64,000 nt of DNA from positions 62,001 to 126,000 of the forward strand of contig CAWJHV010000041.1 of assembly GCA_963842795.1 (NCBI GenBank). The letters are read 5' to 3'. The notes below the pieces were generated by a model. The model did no database searches. It was not told the origin of the DNA and saw nothing but the letters and a program-made list of their open reading frames with translations. The translations under genes and the position numbers were made by a program. The stretch is from WHSW01 sp963842795 (GTDB lineage Bacteria > Actinomycetota > Thermoleophilia > Solirubrobacterales > 70-9). Of the stretch, positions 8,724 through 18,090 are shown one piece after another; within the stretch, counting starts at the first letter, position 1; each line of letters starts with the position of its first letter.

Positions 8724-11107
8724 CCGTGCCGCCGCTTCCCCCTGCGGACCCGGCACTTCCGGCGCTCCACCGACTGCTCGACCCCGAGGCGGCGGCGCCG
8801 ATCCTCGGCCGGTCCCTCGGCGCCGGGGCGCGGCTCGAGGACGTGCGCCTGATCTACGCGCAGTTCAAGCGCGGCAGGCGACTGATCGCCGGCTACCGGG
8901 CGACGATCGAAGGCACCCGCCACGACGCCGTCGCGATCCTCGACACGAAGGCCGATCTTGCCGCCAGGGCGCGGCTGCCCGAGCACGCCACCCGGGCGCG
9001 CCTGGTCGCCGACGATCGGGTGCGCGAACCGCTTCGCTTCGAGCCCGACCTCGGCGCGCTCGTCCAGTGGCTGCCGTTCGACATCGCCCTGCCCGCGCTC
9101 TCGCTGCCGCCCGCCCGGCTGGCAGAGCTGCTGGCCGAGCAGGGGCTCGATCTCCCTGCGGGCCCGCCCCGCGTCGAGCGCCTCGACCACGTGCCGCTGC
9201 GACGCGCGGTGGTCCGGCTGGGCGACCACGTGCTGAAGTCGTACGGCAAGGATCGAACGCTGAGCGAGGCGGTGCTCGGATTGCGCACCGTCCAGGGCGT
9301 CGACTCGGCGTCCACGGCGCCCCTCGAGGCCGTCCTGCCCGAGCTGCGGGTCACCGTCCAGGGCGCGCTCGGCGGCCGGTTGCCCGACGACCCGCTGGCG
9401 GCTGCCGCCCCGGCGGGGCGGATCCTGAGCGAGCTTCAGTCCCTGCCGATCGCCGGTCTCCCCGAGCAACCGATCGCGAGCGTGCTCGAGTCGCACGTGG
9501 TCGCCGTGCGGATCGTCCGGGACATCGCGCCGGAGCTCGAGCCTCGCGCGCGCGAGCTACTTCGGCGGCTGGTCGCGTCCCGCCCCGCGGACCCGCCGCC
9601 GGTCGTCGCCCATGGCGACTTCGACGACGGCCAGATGCTCGTAGGGCCCGCGGGCATCGGCGTGTTCGACTTCGACGAGATCTGCGCCACGCACCCGGCG
9701 ATGGACCCGGCGAGGTTCGCCGCGGTCGTCGTGCGCCGCGATCCGACGCGGCTCGATCGCGCCTTCGAGGCCCTCGCACGACTGCTCGATGCCTACGGCG
9801 AGCCGCCGCCGGACCTCGACTGGTACCTCGCCGCGCAGATCCTCTGCCAGGTCGGCTCGCCCTTTCGCAAGGCGTGGCCCGACTGGCCGCAGAAGGTCGA
9901 GTCGATCATCGCCGCGGCGGAGACGGTGCTCGATTGCCCGCCGCGGCTCGGCGCTCCGCGGGAGAGAGGCCGTCCGGCGTCGCGGTCGGTGGAGGCAACG
10001 ACCGCGGCGCGGCCGGCCAACGGGTCGAGTGGCGCCCGCCGCCTGGTGATGATCACGAGCGGCTTCCCGCGCCGGTCGGAGACCTTCGCCCTCAACGAGC
10101 TGCTGGCGCTCGAGCGCGCGGGGACGCTGGAGGCCGTCTTCGCCACCAAGCCGGGCGACGGCGCCGAGCCCCACCCCGGCAGCGGCCCGCTGCTCGAGCG
10201 CATCGAGGTGCTTCCGGCGGGTGGCGCCGCGGAGCAGGCCGAGGCGGTGCTCGAGCGCCTCGACGGACGCCCGGTTCGCGGGGTCCACGCCTATTTCGCC
10301 CACCAGCCCGCCGACGTGGCGATCGAGGTCGCACGCAGGCTCGGCGTCCCCTACGGCTTCAGCGTCCACGCACGCGACGCGCGGAAGCTTGCGCCCGGCG
10401 AGCTCGCCCGGCGAACCCGTGAGGCGGCGTGCGTGATCGCCTGCAACCCGGACGTGGCCGCCGAGCTCGGGGAGCGCGGGGAGCAGGTCCACCTGGTCCC
10501 GCACGGCGTCGACCTCGAGCGGTTCCGCGCCACCGAGGCCCCGCGCCGACCCGATCCCGCCATCGTGCTGGCCGTCGGCCGGCTGGTCGCGAAGAAGGGG
10601 TTCGACGTGCTCGTCGAGGCCGCGGCTCGCGTCGAGCGCCCGTTCCGGCTGCGGATCGTGGGCGAGGGCCCCGAGCGCGGGGCCCTCGAGCGACGGATCT
10701 CGAGCACCGGCGTCGACGGGCGGATCGAGCTCTGCGGGCCGCGCACGCACGCCGAGCTCCCGGCCGAGTACGCGGCCGCGGACCTCGTCGTCGTGCCGTC
10801 CGTGGTCGATCCGACCGGGGATCGCGACGGCCTCCCGAACGTGGTCCTCGAGGCGATGGCCTGCGCGCGGCCGGTTGTGGCGAGCGACGTCGCCGCGATC
10901 GCGACCGCGGTGACGCCGGGCGAGACCGGCGTGCTGGTCCCGGCCTCAGACCCGGCGGCCCTCGCCGGCGCGATCGAGTCGATGCTCTCCGATCCGGCCC
11001 TGCGACGACGGCTCGGGCACCGGGCGCGGCGGCGGGTCGAGCGCGACTTCGGCCTCGGCCCGTGCACCGAGCGGTTCCGGCAGGTGGTGGACCGGGCGTA
11101 TGGCTGA
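8720..11107 (+). CDS. Phosphotransferase - GT4 glycosyltransferase fusion
   Basis: An uninterrupted 795-residue frame from a GTG overlapping the exporter stop. Residues about 1-410 are an APH-type phosphotransferase: catalytic loop AHGDFDDGQ near residue 298, followed by VFDFDE, i.e. the catalytic Asp is present but the following Asn is Gln. A low-complexity linker (about 412-438) leads to a GT4-family glycosyltransferase: GFPRRSETF at its N-terminus, the donor-domain signatures PHGVDLERF, VGRLVAKKGFDVLVEA and the E-x7-E region GLPNVVLEAMACARPVV. Kinase and sugar-transfer steps are thus physically tied, consistent with phosphorylation of a sugar or glycan intermediate. The stop overlaps the next ATG. 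The fusion is supported because both halves are in the same unbroken frame. Confidence 0.82.
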   Translation: MTVPPLPPADPALPALHRLLDPEAAAPILGRSLGAGARLEDVRLIYAQFKRGRRLIAGYRATIEGTRHDAVAILDTKADLAARARLPEHATRARLVADDRVREPLRFEPDLGALVQWLPFDIALPALSLPPARLAELLAEQGLDLPAGPPRVERLDHVPLRRAVVRLGDHVLKSYGKDRTLSEAVLGLRTVQGVDSASTAPLEAVLPELRVTVQGALGGRLPDDPLAAAAPAGRILSELQSLPIAGLPEQPIASVLESHVVAVRIVRDIAPELEPRARELLRRLVASRPADPPPVVAHGDFDDGQMLVGPAGIGVFDFDEICATHPAMDPARFAAVVVRRDPTRLDRAFEALARLLDAYGEPPPDLDWYLAAQILCQVGSPFRKAWPDWPQKVESIIAAAETVLDCPPRLGAPRERGRPASRSVEATTAARPANGSSGARRLVMITSGFPRRSETFALNELLALERAGTLEAVFATKPGDGAEPHPGSGPLLERIEVLPAGGAAEQAEAVLERLDGRPVRGVHAYFAHQPADVAIEVARRLGVPYGFSVHARDARKLAPGELARRTREAACVIACNPDVAAELGERGEQVHLVPHGVDLERFRATEAPRRPDPAIVLAVGRLVAKKGFDVLVEAAARVERPFRLRIVGEGPERGALERRISSTGVDGRIELCGPRTHAELPAEYAAADLVVVPSVVDPTGDRDGLPNVVLEAMACARPVVASDVAAIATAVTPGETGVLVPASDPAALAGAIESMLSDPALRRRLGHRARRRVERDFGLGPCTERFRQVVDRAYG

Positions 11108-14100
11108 GCCGCGCCGGACACCCGAGGCCGGGGCCGGCACCGTCGCCTACCTGCTCAAGGGCTTTCCGCGGATGTCGGAGATCTTCATCGCCAGCGAGAT
11201 CCACCGGCTCGAGAAGGCCGGCGTCCCGATCCGTCTCTACGTGATCAAGCAGCCGGACGAGCCCGACCGCCACCCGGTCGTCGACCGGATCCGGGCGCGG
11301 CCGAGCTACCTGCCGCCGGCGTCGCCGGTCTCGGACACGACCGCGCGCGCCTGGCTGCGGGCCAACCTGCGGCCCTTCTTGCCGAGCCTCGCCGCAACGC
11401 TCCGCCGCCGGCCCGCGGGTGTGCTGCGGGCCGGCGTGGCGGGCCTCGCGCAGGCGATGCGCGCGCGGGAATCGCGCTGGGCCGCCCCGCGCAGGGTCTA
11501 TCTCAAGGAGTTCCTCCAGGCCGTGGCGCTGTCGGCGCGACTGCTCGAGGCCGGCGACGTGCGCCACGTGCACGCGCACTTCGCCCACGGCTGCACGACC
11601 GTCGCGTGGCTCGCCTCGCTGATCACGGGCTGCCGTTCTCGTTCACCGGTCATGCCAAGGACATCTACGCCGAGCGGCTGAACCCCGCCGGGCTGCTGCG
11701 CCGCAAGCTGCTCGCCGCGCGCTTTGCGGTCACCTGCACCGAGGCGAACCGGCGCCACCTCGAGCGCATCGCGCCCGAGGCGCGCGTGCACCGCGTCTAC
11801 CACGGCCTCAACGACGATTTCTCGCGGTTGCTCGAGCAGAGCCCGCCCGAGCGTCCGCGCAATGGGCGCCTGCGGCTGCTCGGAGTGGGCCGGCTGGTCG
11901 AGAAGAAGGGGTTCGACGTCTTCGTCGAAGCGTGCGCGCTGCTCGAGCGGCGCGGCGTGGCGTTCGAAGCGACGATCGTCGGCGAGGACGGCGACCATGG
12001 CGGCGAGGTCCGGCGCCGGATCGCCGAGCGCGGGCTCTCCGGGCGCGTCGTGCTCGCGGGCCCGAAGACGCAGGCCGAGCTGCTCGACGCCTACGGGCGG
12101 GCGGATGCCCTCTGCCTCCCCTGCCGGATCGTCGACGGCGGTGACCGCGACGGGATCCCGAACGTGCTCGTCGAGGCGATGGCCTGCGGCGTGCCGGGCG
12201 TCAGCACGGCGATCTCCGGAATCCCGGAGCTGATCGAGGACGGGCGCAACGGCCTGCTCGTGGCGCCCGACGACCCCGAGGCGGTCGCCGCGGCGCTGAT
12301 CCGGCTCGAAGGCGACCACGAGCTCGCCGCTCGCCTGTCGACAGCCGCGCGGGCGACGGTGCGTGAGCGGTTCGACGGCGACCTGCTCACGGGCGAGATG
12401 GCCGACCTGTTCGGCGTCATCGGCGTGACCGCGCACGCGCAGAGCGTCCGGTCCGCCGGGGCGCGGGTTCGCCCGCGGTCCGTCTTCTGCGTCATCGACC
12501 CGGCCTACCGCGACCGCGCCGTCGCCGAGGAGGTCTGCGCGGGCCGCTTCACCCACGCCGGGGTCGCGCTCGACCTCGGCCTCGAGCCCGACTGGCTCGG
12601 CGCCCGCCTGCCCGCCGACGAGGAGTGGCGGATCGAGTGGGTGAAGTTCTATTACGGGCTCGACCTCGCCCACGCCCACCGCCTCACGGGCGAGGCGCGC
12701 TTCCGCGCTGCGTTCGAGCGACTGGTGCGATCGTGGATCGAGCAGGTCGAGCCCGACCACGACCCGAGCGAGGTCACCGCGCGGCGGATCTCGAACTGGA
12801 TCTACGCCTGGTGCCGGTTCGACGGGGCCGCCGGCTTCGGCGGCTTCGCGGACGGGCTCGAGGACGAGCTGCTGGCGAGCCTCCAGGCACAGGCGGCGCA
12901 CGTTCGCCGCAACCTGACGCCGGCGCGCAACCACCGCACGCTGGAGCTCTACTCGCTGCTCGTCCTGGCGCTGGCGCTGCCGGACCTCGATCCGGACGGA
13001 ACGCTGCTGGAATTGGGATTCGAAGGCCTGCAGGAGAACCTGCTCGCCGACGTCCGGCCCGACGGCGTGCACTGCGAGGCGTCGAGCCACTACCACATGA
13101 TCGTCCTGCGCTCCGCGCTCGGAGCGCGGGAGAACGCACGCCGGTTCGGCTTGCGAACGTCGCCCGCCTTCGACGAGCGGCTCGAGCGCGCCTGCGAGTT
13201 CGCGCTCGCCTGTCACCGCCCCGACGGCGAGATCGCGATGCTCTCCGACGGCGACGCGGGCAGCTACCCGGACCTGCTCGAGCGCGCCGCCGCGCTGCTT
13301 CGCCGGCAGGACTTCCTCTACGCGGCGAGCGGCGGCGAGCGGGGCACCCCACCGGCGGCCCCGAGCACGAGCTTTCCCGACGGCGGGTACCACGTCCAGC
13401 GCAGCGGCTGGGGGGAGCGCCGGCGGGCCTTCGCCGAGGAGCTCTACCTGATCTTCGACTGCGGGCCGCTCGGCGAGGGCGGCCACGGGCACTACGACCT
13501 GCTCAGCGTCGAGGTCGCGGGCGGCGGGCGCCCGCTGCTGGTCGATCCCGGGCGCTTCACCTACTCGGAGGAGCCGCCGAACCTGCGCCGCTGGTTCAAG
13601 GGCACCGCTGCGCACAACACGGTCTGCGTCGACGGCCGCGACCAGACTCCGTACCGGCGCGGCAAGCCGAAGGGGTCCGTGGCCGAGGGCCGCCTGCTCG
13701 GGCGGCTGACCGGGCCTGGCTTCGATCTGCTGCGGGGCGAGGCGCGCAGCCCCTGCTACGACGCCGTCCACGAGCGCGCGATCGCGTTCGTCGCCCGCCG
13801 GTACTGGGTCGTGGTCGATCGCCTCCGTGCGGGCGACCCACACTCATACGACCTGCGCTTTCACCTCGCCCCCGAGGCACACGGAGCCACCCAGATCGTC
13901 CGCGGTGACACGAACACGGTGGTGCGCGCCCCCGGCGTCGGGCTCGCCTTTCCCCACGCGGTCGAGCCGCGGCTGCTGGACGGGTGGCACGCGCCCGCCT
14001 ACGGCGCGAAGCTCGAGGCGCCGGTCGTGAGCCTCGTTGCCGAGGACGTCGCCGAGCACGAGTTCCAGACGCTCATCGTGCCTAGCGACGACGACGCGGC

Positions 14101-14350
14101 TCGCCTGCCGGAGTTCCGCGGACTCGCAGCGCCCGGCGCCGACGCGAGGCTGATCGAGGTGATGGGCGGCGGTGGCCGGTGGCGCGACGTGATCGCCTGG
14201 AGCGAGTCGCGCGGCGACTTCGAGCTCGGGCCGCTGCGCTGCCGCGGCCGGGCGCGCGTGGATGCGCGAGAGCGCGGACGATGGGCCGGTCTCGCTGGTC
14301 GCCTTCGATGCCGACGAGGCCTCGTGGAGCGCCACGGGCGAGTCCCGTGA
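11100..14350 (+). CDS. GT4 glycosyltransferase - heparinase II/III-like fusion (frameshifts)
   Basis: Starts at the ATG at 11100 overlapping the previous stop. A one-base deletion near 11630 (ACGGGCTGCC) splits the N-terminus (GFPRMSEIFIASEI...HVHAHFAHG) from the rest; the frame then runs open to 14350. Residues to about 455 are GT4 (FTGHAKDIYAERL, GRLVEKKGFDVFVEA, GIPNVLVEAMACGVPGV). From about residue 460 the protein is a heparinase II/III-type polysaccharide lyase: NHRTLELYSLLVLAL, SSHYHMIVL, GHGHYDLLSVEV and LLVDPGRFTYSE with the downstream AAHNTVCVDGRDQTP. These are typical catalytic and metal-site segments. The C-terminus is uncertain: a family-like peptide DGPVSLVAFDADEASW lies in another frame at 14280-14330 and a stop overlapping the next ATG lies at 14400. 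The lyase probably trims or edits a uronate-containing glycan; that substrate is inferred. Confidence 0.78.
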
Positions 14351-14396
14351 CACTCTCGCCCAGAGCCGGGGGCTGCGCCGTCTGGCGGGCCGATCG

Positions 14397-15668
14397 ATGA
14401 GCCCGGTCGCCGAGCTGCGGTCGGCGCTCGCCGCCGACCCCGAGCTTCCACAGCGAGACGCCCTGCTCGACCCGGCGGTGGTCGCGGAGCGGCTCGCCGA
14501 GCACCTGGCGTGCGAGGGCCGCCTGACGATCGAGAGCTGCGAGCGGCTGCGTGCCAAGTACCAGGTCGGCAGGAGCCTGCGGGTCCTGCACCGCATCGGG
14601 GTTGCGGGCGAGAGCCACACCGTGGCCGCGCGGACGTTCGCGCCGCGGCGCTGCGAGGACGTCCACCGCGAGGCGCTCGCCGCCGCCGTGCCCACCGGCG
14701 CCCTGCGGCCCGTCGCCTTGGACCGCGAGCTGGCCACCGTGTTCTGGACCTTCCCCAACGACCGCAAGCTCGCCACGCTTCCGGCCCTGTTCGAGGTTCC
14801 GGACGGGCTCGCACGGGCGGCGCCGCATCGCTGGGCGCACGCCGAGCTCACCGCCTACGCGCCCGAGAAGTCGGCGACCGCGCGCTGCCTCGGCGCCGAC
14901 CGGGACACGGTCGCTTTCGCCAAGGTCTACGCGGGCGACGAGGGCGAGCACACGCACGCGATCCACACCGCGCTCGCCGACGCGGCACAGGGCGCGCCAC
15001 GTGTCGCCCGAGCGCTCGGGTACTCGCGCGAGTACCGCACCCTTTTCGTCGAGCCGATCGAGGGCCCGTCCGTCGCCGCCCTTGCCGGCGGCGAGCTCGA
15101 ACGCGGCCTCGCCGGTCTGGCGTCGGCGCTTGCGGCCCTGCATCGCCGCAACGCGCCGCCGGGCCTGCCTCGGTTCCGGCGCCTCGATCCGCGGCGGCTG
15201 GCGGCCGCGGCCGCGCTGGTCGGCCAGGCGCGTCCCGACGTCGCCGCCCGCGCCCACGCGCTCGCCGCGGCGCTTGCCGACTCGTTCGACCCGCGTGCGC
15301 CGCTCGTCTGCGTGCACGGTGACGCGCACCCCAAGAACGGGATCCTGAGCGGCGATCGAGTCGTCCTGATCGACCTCGACCAGGTCGGCGTCGGCGCAGC
15401 CGCCGTTGACCTCGGCGGCCTGCTCGCCACGCTGACGGCGGCGCGCTGTGCGGGCGAGCTCTCGGCCGCGGCTGCGCTGCGCCTGCGCGACGCGGTGCTC
15501 GCCGGCTACGCGGAGGTCGCACCGCTGCCGCCGGCGGACTCGCTGCGGTGGCACGAGGTCGCCGCGCTGCTGGTGGAGCGTGCTCTGCGCGCGGTGCAAC
15601 GGGTCCGCGAGCCCGGACTCGAGCGGCTCGGGGCGATCCTGGACGCCGCGGAGGACGGCCTCCGATGA
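14397..15668 (+). CDS. Phosphotransferase (APH/ChoK-like) with canonical catalytic loop
   Basis: 423 residues from the ATG at 14397, which would overlap a TGA in ATGA style like its neighbours. The frame is open further upstream, but that part matches the end of the heparinase domain. The kinase core is C-terminal: VHGDAHPKNGIL near residue 306 supplies both the catalytic Asp and the Asn, and VLIDLDQ supplies the metal-binding Asp. Among the four phosphotransferase-fold proteins of this region it is the most canonical, so it is the best candidate for an active kinase, acting on a sugar, amino sugar or lipid-linked intermediate. The stop (15666-15668) overlaps the next ATG. Confidence 0.82.
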   Translation: MSPVAELRSALAADPELPQRDALLDPAVVAERLAEHLACEGRLTIESCERLRAKYQVGRSLRVLHRIGVAGESHTVAARTFAPRRCEDVHREALAAAVPTGALRPVALDRELATVFWTFPNDRKLATLPALFEVPDGLARAAPHRWAHAELTAYAPEKSATARCLGADRDTVAFAKVYAGDEGEHTHAIHTALADAAQGAPRVARALGYSREYRTLFVEPIEGPSVAALAGGELERGLAGLASALAALHRRNAPPGLPRFRRLDPRRLAAAAALVGQARPDVAARAHALAAALADSFDPRAPLVCVHGDAHPKNGILSGDRVVLIDLDQVGVGAAAVDLGGLLATLTAARCAGELSAAAALRLRDAVLAGYAEVAPLPPADSLRWHEVAALLVERALRAVQRVREPGLERLGAILDAAEDGLR

Positions 15669-16864
15669 ACGCCGCCACATCGTGGCACCACCGCCACCGC
15701 GAGCGGATCGCGGCACTGCGCGGCGGCGACGTGGTGCTCGGCGCCCTCGCCGAGGCCGGGTCGTCATCGAGCTCCCGCCGCACCTGGCGGAGAACGTTCG
15801 GGCGCATCGAGCTCGATCGCGAGCACTACGCGACCCTGGTGCTCGAGCGCGACCAGCCACAGGAGATCGTTCTCGTCGAGGCCTTCGAAGCCCGCCCGGA
15901 ACGGCGTCCGGATGAATGCGCGGTGATCCGAGCGCCGGACGTGGGCTGGCTTCGGATCGTTCCGTTCGACCGCGATCCCCGGCTCTCCACCCTCGCGACG
16001 GTGACCGCGGAGGCCGAGCGCTCCGACGTGGTCCGCTACCGCCCCTACCGGCGCTGCACGCTGCGGATCACCGACCGGGAGGGGGTGCGCTTCGTCAAGG
16101 TCTTCGCGGACGGCCGCGGCGACAGCATCCACGCCGCCGGCGTCGCCCTGTGGACGGCGCACCGGCGCGGCGAGCTGCCGTTCGCGGTCCCGCGCCCGGG
16201 CGCGTACTCGGCGCGAACCCGCACCGTCTGGCAGTCCGTGGCCCGCGGCGCACCCGCGGTCACGCACCTCTACGGCGGACAGGGCGGCGAGCTGGCGGGC
16301 AGGATCGGCGGGGCCGCCGCGGCGCTGACCCGGTCCCGCGTCGCCCCCGCCGCCCGCTACGACGCCGCCGCGCAGCTCGCCGACTCGCACCGCAAGGCCA
16401 CCGAGCTCCTCCGGCTCGTCCCACGGCTCGCCCCCGCGGTCGAGCTGGTGCTCGACGAGCTGCGCGCCCTGCACGACCGGATCGGGGTCCGCCGGCCGCG
16501 CCCGATCCACGGGGCGCCGCACCCAAACCAGTGGCTGCTGCGCGGCGATCGCCTCGGCCTGGTCGACTTCGACCGCGTCGCGCTCGGCGATCCCGAGCGC
16601 GACGCCGCGACGTTCATGGCCGAGCTCGACTTCGAGGATCGGACGGCGGTCGCGGTCGACGAGCTCAACGGCGCGTTCCTGTCCGGCTACGAGGACGTCG
16701 CCGGGCCGCTCGACCCGTCGCTGCTGCGCGCGTACCGCGCCCACAAGCGGCTGGCGAAGGCACTGCGCACCGCCCGGGCGCTGCGGCCCGACGGCGACGA
16801 GCGCGCCGACCGACACCTCGCGCGCGCCGCCGAGTGCCTGGCCACGGAGGTGGAAACGCGATGA
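15665..16864 (+). CDS. Phosphotransferase-fold protein lacking the catalytic Asp
   Basis: 399 residues, ATG at 15665 overlapping the preceding stop. It has the same architecture as the gene before it: an N-terminal lobe with VRYRPYRRCTLRI and VRFVKVFADGRGDS, then a C-terminal lobe. The catalytic loop reads IHGAPHPNQW near residue 282, so the HGD aspartate is Ala, while the second acidic site VDFDRVALGDPERD is kept. This may be a pseudokinase that regulates or scaffolds its active neighbour, or an enzyme with altered chemistry. Tandem arrangement and similar length suggest duplication followed by divergence. The stop overlaps the next start. Confidence 0.75.
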   Translation: MNAATSWHHRHRERIAALRGGDVVLGALAEAGSSSSSRRTWRRTFGRIELDREHYATLVLERDQPQEIVLVEAFEARPERRPDECAVIRAPDVGWLRIVPFDRDPRLSTLATVTAEAERSDVVRYRPYRRCTLRITDREGVRFVKVFADGRGDSIHAAGVALWTAHRRGELPFAVPRPGAYSARTRTVWQSVARGAPAVTHLYGGQGGELAGRIGGAAAALTRSRVAPAARYDAAAQLADSHRKATELLRLVPRLAPAVELVLDELRALHDRIGVRRPRPIHGAPHPNQWLLRGDRLGLVDFDRVALGDPERDAATFMAELDFEDRTAVAVDELNGAFLSGYEDVAGPLDPSLLRAYRAHKRLAKALRTARALRPDGDERADRHLARAAECLATEVETR

Positions 16865-18090
16865 GCGACGGCCGCCCGCCACTCCTCCTCCACTGTCAGC
16901 ACTCGCTGGGCCTCGGCCACCTGACGCGGTCGCTCGCGATCGCGCGGGCGCTGTCGGAGCGTTTCCGGGTCGTCCTGCTGAGCGGCGGGCGCATCCCGGC
17001 GCGGACCCCGTTGCCGCCCGGCGTCGAGGTCGTCGCGCTGCCGCCCGTCGGGCTCGGCCCGGACGGCAAGCTGGCCAGCCGCGACGGCAGGCGCGACGTC
17101 CGGCGGGCGATGGAGCTGCGCCGGGAGATGATCCTCGACGCCTACCGGCGCCACCGCCCGCGCGTCGTGGTGATCGAGCTGTTCCCGTTCGGGCGCAAGA
17201 AGTTCGGCGACGAGCTGCTGCCGCTGCTCGAGCTGGCGCATGCGGACCGGCCGCGGCCGGTCGTCGTCTGCAGCGTGCGCGACATCCTCGTCGGCCGCTC
17301 CGACCAGCGCGAGCACGACGAGCGGGCGAGCCGCTTGGCGAACCGCTGGTTCGACGCCGTCCTCGTGCACGCCGACCCGCGGTTCGCGCGGCTCGAGGAG
17401 TCGTTTCGGCCGCGGACGCCGCTGGACGTCCCGGTGAGGTACACCGGCTTCGTCGTCGCCGAGCGGGACCGCCATGGGCCCGGACCGGGCGACCGGCCCC
17501 GAACCGGAGAAGGCCGGGTGCTCGTGTCGGCCGGTGGCGGGATCGCCGGGGCGCCGTTGCTGCGCGCCGCCGTCGAGGCCGGGGCGCTGCTGAACGGCGA
17601 GGACCTGCCGCTGAGGATCGTCGCCGGGCCGTTTCTCCCCGAGGAAGCCTGGCGCGCGCTGCGGCGCGCGGCCCGCGGGCGCGCCGGGATCGACCTGCGG
17701 CGTTCGGTCCCCGACCTCCGCGCGGAGCTCGACGCGGCCGCCGCGTCGGTCAGCCAGTGCGGCTACAACACCGCGCTCGACCTGTTGCGGTCCCGCGTCC
17801 CGGCGCTCGTCGTCCCCTTCGCCGACCCCGGCGAGGACGAGCAGAGCCGGCGGGCGATGCTTCTGCACGCGCTCGGGGCCGTGCGCGTTGTCGACCCCCG
17901 CGAGCTGACCCCTGAAGCACTCGCCGAGGAGATCCGGGCCCTGCGCGAGTTCCGGCCGGCGCCGGTCGACCTCGACTTCGGCGGCTCGGCGCAGACCGCC
18001 CGGTTGATCTCGGAGCTCGCTGGCGATCGCCCGCCCTCGCCCGGGCGCCCGGCGACCGCTCGTCGTCCCGCTACTGCCGCGGCATCATGA
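16861..18090 (+). CDS. MurG-like GT-B glycosyltransferase
   Basis: 409 residues, unbroken. N-terminal HSLGLGHLTRSLAIARAL is the GxGH acceptor-side loop, and C-terminal SVSQCGYNTALDLLRSRVP with VVPFADPGEDEQ is the nucleotide-sugar site of the MurG/COG4671-like group. It shares this pattern with the first gene of the operon (5609), so the locus has two related transferases, possibly adding two different sugars. No membrane segment is evident; it is probably cytoplasmic or peripheral at the inner membrane. The start and stop both overlap neighbours by the ATGA arrangement. The last 30 residues are a Pro/Ala/Arg-rich tail of no clear function. Confidence 0.78.
   Translation: MSDGRPPLLLHCQHSLGLGHLTRSLAIARALSERFRVVLLSGGRIPARTPLPPGVEVVALPPVGLGPDGKLASRDGRRDVRRAMELRREMILDAYRRHRPRVVVIELFPFGRKKFGDELLPLLELAHADRPRPVVVCSVRDILVGRSDQREHDERASRLANRWFDAVLVHADPRFARLEESFRPRTPLDVPVRYTGFVVAERDRHGPGPGDRPRTGEGRVLVSAGGGIAGAPLLRAAVEAGALLNGEDLPLRIVAGPFLPEEAWRALRRAARGRAGIDLRRSVPDLRAELDAAAASVSQCGYNTALDLLRSRVPALVVPFADPGEDEQSRRAMLLHALGAVRVVDPRELTPEALAEEIRALREFRPAPVDLDFGGSAQTARLISELAGDRPPSPGRPATARRPATAAAS

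Noticed and set aside
6594..11630. Frame changes in the glycan operon considered as programmed frameshifting
   Set aside because: There is no slippery heptamer or following pseudoknot, the changes differ in sign, and the same kind of break hits essential genes elsewhere, so sequence error is simpler.
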